Positions 59,035-64,000 of a stretch of DNA of 64,000 nt are shown piece after piece. The position numbers and the translations under genes were made by a program. Each line of letters begins with the position of its first letter. Positions within the stretch are counted from its first letter, which is position 1. This stretch comes from Symbiodinium natans. Its lineage: Eukaryota > Sar > Dinophyceae > Suessiales > Symbiodiniaceae. The notes under the pieces were generated by a model. That model did not search any database, was not told the DNA's origin, and saw only the letters and a list, made by a program, of their open reading frames with translations. The stretch covers positions 98,501 to 162,500 of the forward strand of contig CAJNDS010002615.1 in NCBI GenBank assembly GCA_905221605.1. Reading direction: 5' to 3'.

Positions 59035-59076
<42 letters not shown>

Positions 59077-59077
59077 C

Positions 59078-59111
<34 letters not shown>

Positions 59112-59163
59112 GAGAGGCAGGGAGGGAGGCAGGGAGGGAGCGAGGGAGGGAGGGAGGGAGGGA
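58996..59163. repeat. (GA)n / (GGGA)n purine tract
   Basis: A long purine-only microsatellite changes from GAGA to GGGAGGGA. It makes Arg/Glu and Ser/Leu low-complexity open frames on the two strands. Confidence 0.9.
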
Positions 59164-60019
59164 GCTATCGTACGCCATACCTCATGACCGAAGGCCTGGA
59201 ACCAACGGCACATCGCGAGGCGCAGGAGTGGAGCCCATGGCCTACGTTGGCCACTCGGGCCTTCGGAGCGGCTTCCATTTATCGTTTTTGTTTTCCTGTT
59301 GTTGTTAGTTAGGGTTTGGGTTTAGTATTTAGGGTTAGGGTTTGGGGTTTGGAGCGCTGCATTCATGAAGCTCGACAGGCTTTTGGCACATAAGTGCGGA
59401 AGAAGATGCCCCCGTTTATACCAAAGAATTTAGAGATTCTTTCTTAACAAAAAGACATCGGGGATGCTAACTAAGTCCCAAGGCTTAAGATGGATTCAGA
59501 AACATTCTGAAGAATCTTGAGGGGAAGTTGGAGTCTGTGGGGCTCTGGAGGTACACCAAAAGACCCGGTCTCTGTAAGACAGTCTGCCAAAACCGCGTGC
59601 CTAGGAAGCGCTTGGCTCCACCTCCGATCCGGGATCCCTTCAGGTCGAGGCTCGCATGGCCCCTGTGTGCTGCTATAAAAAGAGGCAAGTCGACAGCAAC
59701 TGCGGTTGTGGACATCCCAGAAGTCTATAGAAGGCACCACCCAAAAGCACCCAAATGCAAAGGAGAGGCGAAAGTCTGCAAGGCAGCACTCCAAAAGGCC
59801 GCTGTTTGTGAACCTCCTAAAGAGCACCTTCCCCCCCATGGTTTGTGGCGTAAGAACCCCCCCTTCCCACGGCTGCGAGGCGGCCTCAGAGCAGCCCATG
59901 AACCCGGAGGCAAGGGGAAAAAGCCGGGGGAGAGGGGCCACTGAAGAACGGAAGGTCAAGTTGTTAAACCTTCCCAGGTCATCATCGGGTTGTTTCTAGC
60001 AACGCTTTCTTCACATGCA

Positions 60020-60112
60020 TTAAAATAAACAAATAAATAAATAAATATAAATAAATAAATATATATATATATATACATGAACATATATGTATATATATAT
60101 ATATACAGAAAT
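60020..60112. repeat. AT-rich microsatellite (AAAT)n and (AT)n
   Basis: AAATAAAT followed by two (AT)n runs, ending about 30 nt upstream of the proposed start of the LRR gene. Confidence 0.85.
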
Positions 60113-60140
60113 TTATGTAAATTTGAGCTGCCAGGCTAGA

Positions 60141-62066
60141 ATGCTGCAGGCTGATGTATGTCGACTGCCTTGCTTTGCCGCCTTGCTAGCCGTTTGGGCG
60201 TGGGCACGTGACCGCCTTTGCAATAGAAAAGCCGAGGTCACGCAGGAGAGCCTAGCAGAGACCGGGGAAGCTGCCGCCAATTGCACCTCGGCCCGAAAAC
60301 ATACAGAGGGGGTCAGGGGTTTACAGTTTGGGATGGTTGGGGTTCATCTCGAGATTCAGGGCTTGGGGCTTATGAGGGTTTACTGAGGGGAATGTAGTGG
60401 AAACCCAAGCCGAGGCACGGAGAAGCTGGCGAAGGCCCTGAAGTCCTCGGCCTGCAGGGAGAGGGCGAGCCCTGCAACCAGAGCGGCATCAGCTGCTCGA
60501 ACGGCTGCGTCGAGGAGGTCGACGCTAGCGATGCACGAGGCGACTTGAGGGCCCTCTCGCACTTGCACAGCCTCCGCACTCTCAAGCTCGGCGAGGGTGT
60601 CAGCGGCATGCTCGGTGACCTGACACACCTGACGAGCCTCGAGCACCTCAAGCTGAAAGGCGCGACTGGACAGATTGCCCGAAAAAGGGCGAAGAAGCCT
60701 GAGCCCGAAACTTCCTACAGAATTCTCTCGGACTCTTGGATTCGAATATACACCCTAAACACCCCTACAAAAAGACACGATGCGGTCATACAAGCTCCAT
60801 GATTCTCCGTAGCTACGGTCCTCCGGCTTAGACATAGTGTATGTCATTCGTGACGTCCTGTCACAACTGATCCGCATGAACCCGCTGCAAGCCTGCGGCC
60901 TGCGAGGAGGCTCTTGAGTTCAGAGCCTATACTTCCGGGAATCCCACCCGAATCCGCTGCTCAAGCCCAGGGGTTCTAACATCTATAGCAGACATCAGGG
61001 GGGGGGGGGGGCACAGGGCCCCCTTCCTCGGTACCGAGAAACCTGGACGTCTGAAAACGAGGCTTCATGAGAATCCGAAACCTGGACCGCAGAAAAGATC
61101 GGGGTGAGTGGGAGAGGAAGGGAGGAGGAAGGGATGACCGACCCGCTGCTGCTCATGCCCGCAAACACCCGCAAGTATACGCGTGCAGCGCCCGAAATCG
61201 TTTGAAGCCCCATATTTCCAAAGTACCCTGTGAGCTGGAAGACAGGCCGCATCTCCGGCGACCTTTCCGTTTTGGCCAAGATGCCGAACCTCACGGTCAT
61301 CGAGTTACAGGAGACCCGAATTACCGGCAAGCTCCAGGCGTTGCGACAGCTGCGCCGCCTGCGTGAGCTGGTCCTGACCAAGACCATGGTCGGCGGCGAG
61401 CTTGGGGACCTGCAGAACGTAACCGACCTGGAAGAGTTGCGGTTGTCAGATACGCAGGTCTCGGGCAAGCTGTCCGCGGTTGGTAGCCTGAGCAAACTCG
61501 TGTATTTGCGCCTGGAGTCCACGTGGGTCACGGGCTTCCTGGAGGCGGTGCAGGGCCTGACCGGGCTCAGAGGTCTGTTCCTGGATCGCACCCAGGTGTC
61601 GGGCAACCTGTCGGCGCTGGGAACTCTCACACAACTTCGGGGACTGTCCCTGGATGAGACCCGCGTGCAAGGGGACCTGGCGGCCCTGGAGGGGCTCGAC
61701 CTGATCCAGTTGCGCCTCCCCCGAACCCAAGTGTCCGGACACCTGAACGCCCTCAGCCTGAGATGGCTTCACATCTTGGACCTGGCAGAGACCGAGGTTT
61801 CCGGAGAGCTCAGGGACCTGGCCAGGCTACAGCGCCTCCGGCAGCTGTTCCTGCAGGGAACAGACATCTCAGGCCAGCTCTCCGACCTCGAAAGGTTCCG
61901 CCACCTCCGCAAGGTGTCCGTTGCCAACACCCGGGTCCGGGGGAGCTTCCCCAGCGACCTGCGGGGGCGCTGCGAGGGCCTGACCTGGCTGGACCTGGCC
62001 GCCCGGCCCTCAGCCGGGCACGCTGGGCACGCTGGGCGCGCGGGCGCAACTTCTCCATGTACATAA
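60141..62066 (+). CDS. secreted leucine-rich-repeat protein (exons 1-3)
   Basis: Proposed exons: 60141-60290 (ATG; MLQADVCRLP then a hydrophobic FAALLAVWAWA core typical of a signal peptide), about 60458-60668, and 61246-62066 (TAA). Exon 2 has an N-terminal cap pattern of LRR proteins (EPCNQSGISC) and then repeats. Exon 3 carries about ten repeats of 23-24 residues with the frame LxxLxxLxLxxTxVSGxLxxL. The junction 60668/61246 (GA donor, AG|G acceptor) keeps both frame and LRR register (ATG-RISGDL). Such proteins act in recognition or scaffolding; no kinase or membrane segment is visible. The 577-nt intron lacks telomeric arrays. The exon 3 end is uncertain, because splicing near WLDL could continue into the LRR exons at 63.0-63.7 kb. 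The start of exon 2 (60402 or 60458) is also uncertain. Confidence 0.75.
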
Positions 62067-63032
62067 AAATGTGCACGTCTCATGTGATGTATACCTCTAC
62101 GTGCGATGTATATATACCCTGTGTACCTATATATTCATGCATTTGTTCAAGTATTTATTGTAAAAAAGTTAGGCATGGAAGTCGCAGAAAGCTGAGAAGG
62201 TTCCCGGAAGGCCCTGTCTCAACAGCCCTGCCGTAAACAAAAACCCACCAAAAGCGATAACAAAAAAATAGAGGGCCCGATCGCAACAAAAAAACCTCCA
62301 GCTTGGCCCCCGGCACCCAAATTTGCGCCTCTTCCTGCGAGAAGGCGAGACGGCGCGCCATGAGCATGTGCATGTGGCTTTGGAGGCCACCCCAGCTTTC
62401 ACCCTTTTGCAAGAACGAACCAGCGCCCTGAATCCAAACCTTTAAAGAAAAACCCTGCAAGCTGCAAAGATTACATGAGCGTGGGTTTACAGGGTGAACA
62501 CTGCAGGGTTTCACGGCCCATGTGGGATGCAGGGCTCATGGCGCGCGATGTGTGGTGTTTGTTCCAGCACAGGGTCGCATGACTCAGGGTTGAGGCTTAC
62601 GATACAGAATAACGGGAAATCATGTGGGGACGGAGCTCTGGGTTCTACTCTTTACCATTTCTAGTGGCATTTCTGAAGGGGAGATTTTCGTTCATGCCTG
62701 ATTTGTTGTTTGGGAGAGCGACGCCTGGAGCCATGCGATTTGTATGTTTCATGCAAGTCAAAAGCTCGCGAACGTTCGGAAGCCTGACGAAATGTTATGG
62801 ACTGCATTTTAAGTTTTTACAAGATGTCGCGCGCGCCCTACTAACTCTGAAGGACTCTGAAGCAGGTTATAGAGCAGCCTGCTTCTAAACTCTATATGTC
62901 CGCGAGACTCAGTTTGCATACAGTACATATGGCACATCACAGAGTGTGGGAGATGTGATTATAGCCCGATGCTTCAGAGAGAGTGAGAGTCTTGCAAGCC
63001 TTCTCGGCCTTTGCGTTTCGAGACGTTGGGAC
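62067..63032. other. LRR intron or spacer
   Basis: No telomeric array and no recognisable coding segment. A TGTAYGT-rich stretch lies just after 62060. Open frames in this stretch, on either strand, show no family resemblance. Confidence 0.4.
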
Positions 63033-63168
63033 GTCGGGTCCCTCCTCCATTGAGGACAGCCGGGTGGGCGGCCTATCTGCGTTGGCAGAAGGCGCCACGA
63101 ACCTGTCCACGAAGCCTGGGCTCCTCCCGGATCTTGAGCACCTCAATGCATCCCTGGCTCACTTATAA
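63033..63168 (+). CDS. possible LRR exon
   Basis: This open segment reads DSRVGGLSALAEGATNLS and LPDLEHLNASLAHL, resembling LRR spacing, before a TAA at 63166-63168. It could be an internal exon of the LRR gene that is spliced before the stop. The boundaries are not fixed. Confidence 0.4.
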
Positions 63169-63297
63169 CATACGACATGTTGAATTGCGGGTCTCACGGT
63201 TGAGTTTGTGTGCCGGCGTTCTGCTGACTTCTGTTTTGTTTCTGTGGGCCTGTGTCTTTGGAGCTGCTTAAAGAAGAAGCAGAGAAACGAAGCCAAG

Positions 63298-63699
63298 GTG
63301 AGCGGCTGCGCGCTGAACACCACGGCGGCCGAGCTGCTGGTGCCCCTGGCAGCCGCGCCTCTGGAGACCCTGGCGGCCGCCGGCAGTGGCCTCCACGGGC
63401 CGCTCCCGAACCTGACAGCCACAAAGATGGGGAAGAGCCTTCGACACCTCGAGATGCAGGGGAACGAGGTGTCACACCTGCCAACACTCGAAGGCCTGGA
63501 GATGCTGGACCTCAGCAACAACAGGGTCCCGTTGGCCCTTGAACCAGGCGTGCTGACGGTTTTCGTGCAGAACGGCACCAAGGCGAACTTCGAGAACACC
63601 AGCCTTGTGAACGGGGAGGACATCCGCAAGGAGTTCCAGCGGCTCAAGGGGAAGCTGCTCCATGAGTCCGGGCCCCAGCAGTGGGGAAGGGGGGGGTAG
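63298..63699 (+). CDS. C-terminal LRR exon
   Basis: An exon with AG|G acceptor reads VSGCALNTTAAELL, then SLRHLEMQGNEVSHLPTLEG and LEMLDLSNNRVPLALEPG, a clear LRR pattern with a canonical LDLSNN. It ends in a Lys/Glu-rich tail with a TAG at 63697-63699, followed by a G-rich tract. It is probably the last exon of the LRR gene beginning at 60141, or of a second LRR gene. The joining exon is unresolved. Confidence 0.65.
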   Translation: MSGCALNTTAAELLVPLAAAPLETLAAAGSGLHGPLPNLTATKMGKSLRHLEMQGNEVSHLPTLEGLEMLDLSNNRVPLALEPGVLTVFVQNGTKANFENTSLVNGEDIRKEFQRLKGKLLHESGPQQWGRGG

Positions 63700-64000
63700 G
63701 GTGGGGGCTGGGGGTGGGGTGGGGGGGGGAGGGATTTTCCGGAACATCTCCCCGTGGCGAGGTCCCAGCATCTCGCGGAGTCCTATGCCTGCAAGACATT
63801 CGCCTCCACTCTTCGCGCCACGCCAGAGCTCTTCCTACCAGAGGACATGGGGTAGTACGATGGAGCTAAATACGATGTGACTAAGACATGTTAGTGACTA
63901 GCTACTTCTAGTTTTCATGTCATTTTGCTATGGCTTTGCAACACTCTCTCTCTCTCTCTCCAATTGTCATCAATTAAAAGTGTTTGTTGGTTATGTGTCA
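63700..64000. other. terminal segment, no gene seen
   Basis: G-rich sequence to about 63735, then unassigned sequence with a (CT)n tract at 63944-63960. It may be the 3' untranslated or downstream region of the LRR gene. Confidence 0.4.

Larger units (their letters stand above)
54006..60140. other. region downstream of TPI with unassigned exon-like islands
   Basis: Telomeric arrays persist to about 55590 and become sparse after about 58600. Islands with AG|G and G[CA] borders at or near polarity switches include 54712-54752 (DSGLPVLRACAG), 55439-55486 (QLRQAMKSSLKRFMCE), about 55825-55915 (VDEQRRGSPAGH) and about 57480-57545 (GEAALAKCPTAFGGLPIASG). None was recognised. A GGGTTTATRG-type array lies at 56000-56190. 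The 59470-59960 segment is open on both strands with no recognisable family. Confidence 0.4.

Noticed and set aside
58752-59213. 153-codon minus-strand ORF rich in Ser/Leu
   Set aside because: It mostly translates a GA microsatellite and has no family resemblance.
59471-59959. 162-codon minus-strand ORF overlapping a 138-codon plus-strand ORF
   Set aside because: It is open on both strands but has no recognisable motif or splice context, so it was not called as a gene.
1-64000. tRNA, rRNA or spliced-leader genes
   Set aside because: I saw no convincing cloverleaf, rRNA segment or 22-nt leader sequence by eye. A covariance-model search would be decisive.

Overview
The window looks like nuclear DNA of a dinoflagellate. 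It has very small exons, introns that mostly start with GC (also GA and GT) and end in AG|G, genes all on the + strand, and enormous numbers of plant-type telomeric heptamers (TTTAGGG/CCCTAAA) scattered through the interior. This is inference from sequence style; no species is claimed. Almost every ORF of 60-160 codons here is a repeat artefact, and the real coding sequence is in exons of 8-90 nt that had to be assembled by hand from protein-family conservation and reading-frame continuity. | Layout: (1) 1-3935: telomeric-type arrays, two mobile-element-like inverted repeats and unassigned exon-like islands. (2) 3936-15103: an alpha/beta-hydrolase of the acyl-protein thioesterase/carboxylesterase type, about 17 exons and about 211 aa. 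(3) 15104-19696: repeats, one inverted-repeat element, no assigned gene. (4) 19697-43634: enolase, 32 exons, 445 codons, all frames consistent. (5) 44206-54005: triosephosphate isomerase, 17 exons. The last enolase exon joins in frame to the first TPI exon, so the two may form one enolase-TPI fusion of about 718 aa. (6) 54006-60140: repeats thinning out, with unassigned exon-like islands and microsatellites. (7) 60141-63699: a predicted secreted leucine-rich-repeat protein gene, whose introns almost lack telomeric arrays. | The main observation is a polarity rule. Inside most introns of the hydrolase, enolase and TPI genes, TTTAGGG-type repeat lies toward the 5' end and CCCTAAA-type repeat toward the 3' end. 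Each exon is thus usually preceded by CCCTAAA and followed by TTTAGGG, and the pre-mRNA of each intron could fold into a hairpin that brings its splice sites together. Looking for exons at CCCTAAA-to-TTTAGGG switches recovered microexons of 8, 13, 16 and 18 nt that restore conserved protein sequence and frame. In two introns the CCCTAAA array itself runs into the 3' splice-site AG. Enolase and TPI are both glycolytic enzymes, so a fusion or co-transcription would be functionally coherent.
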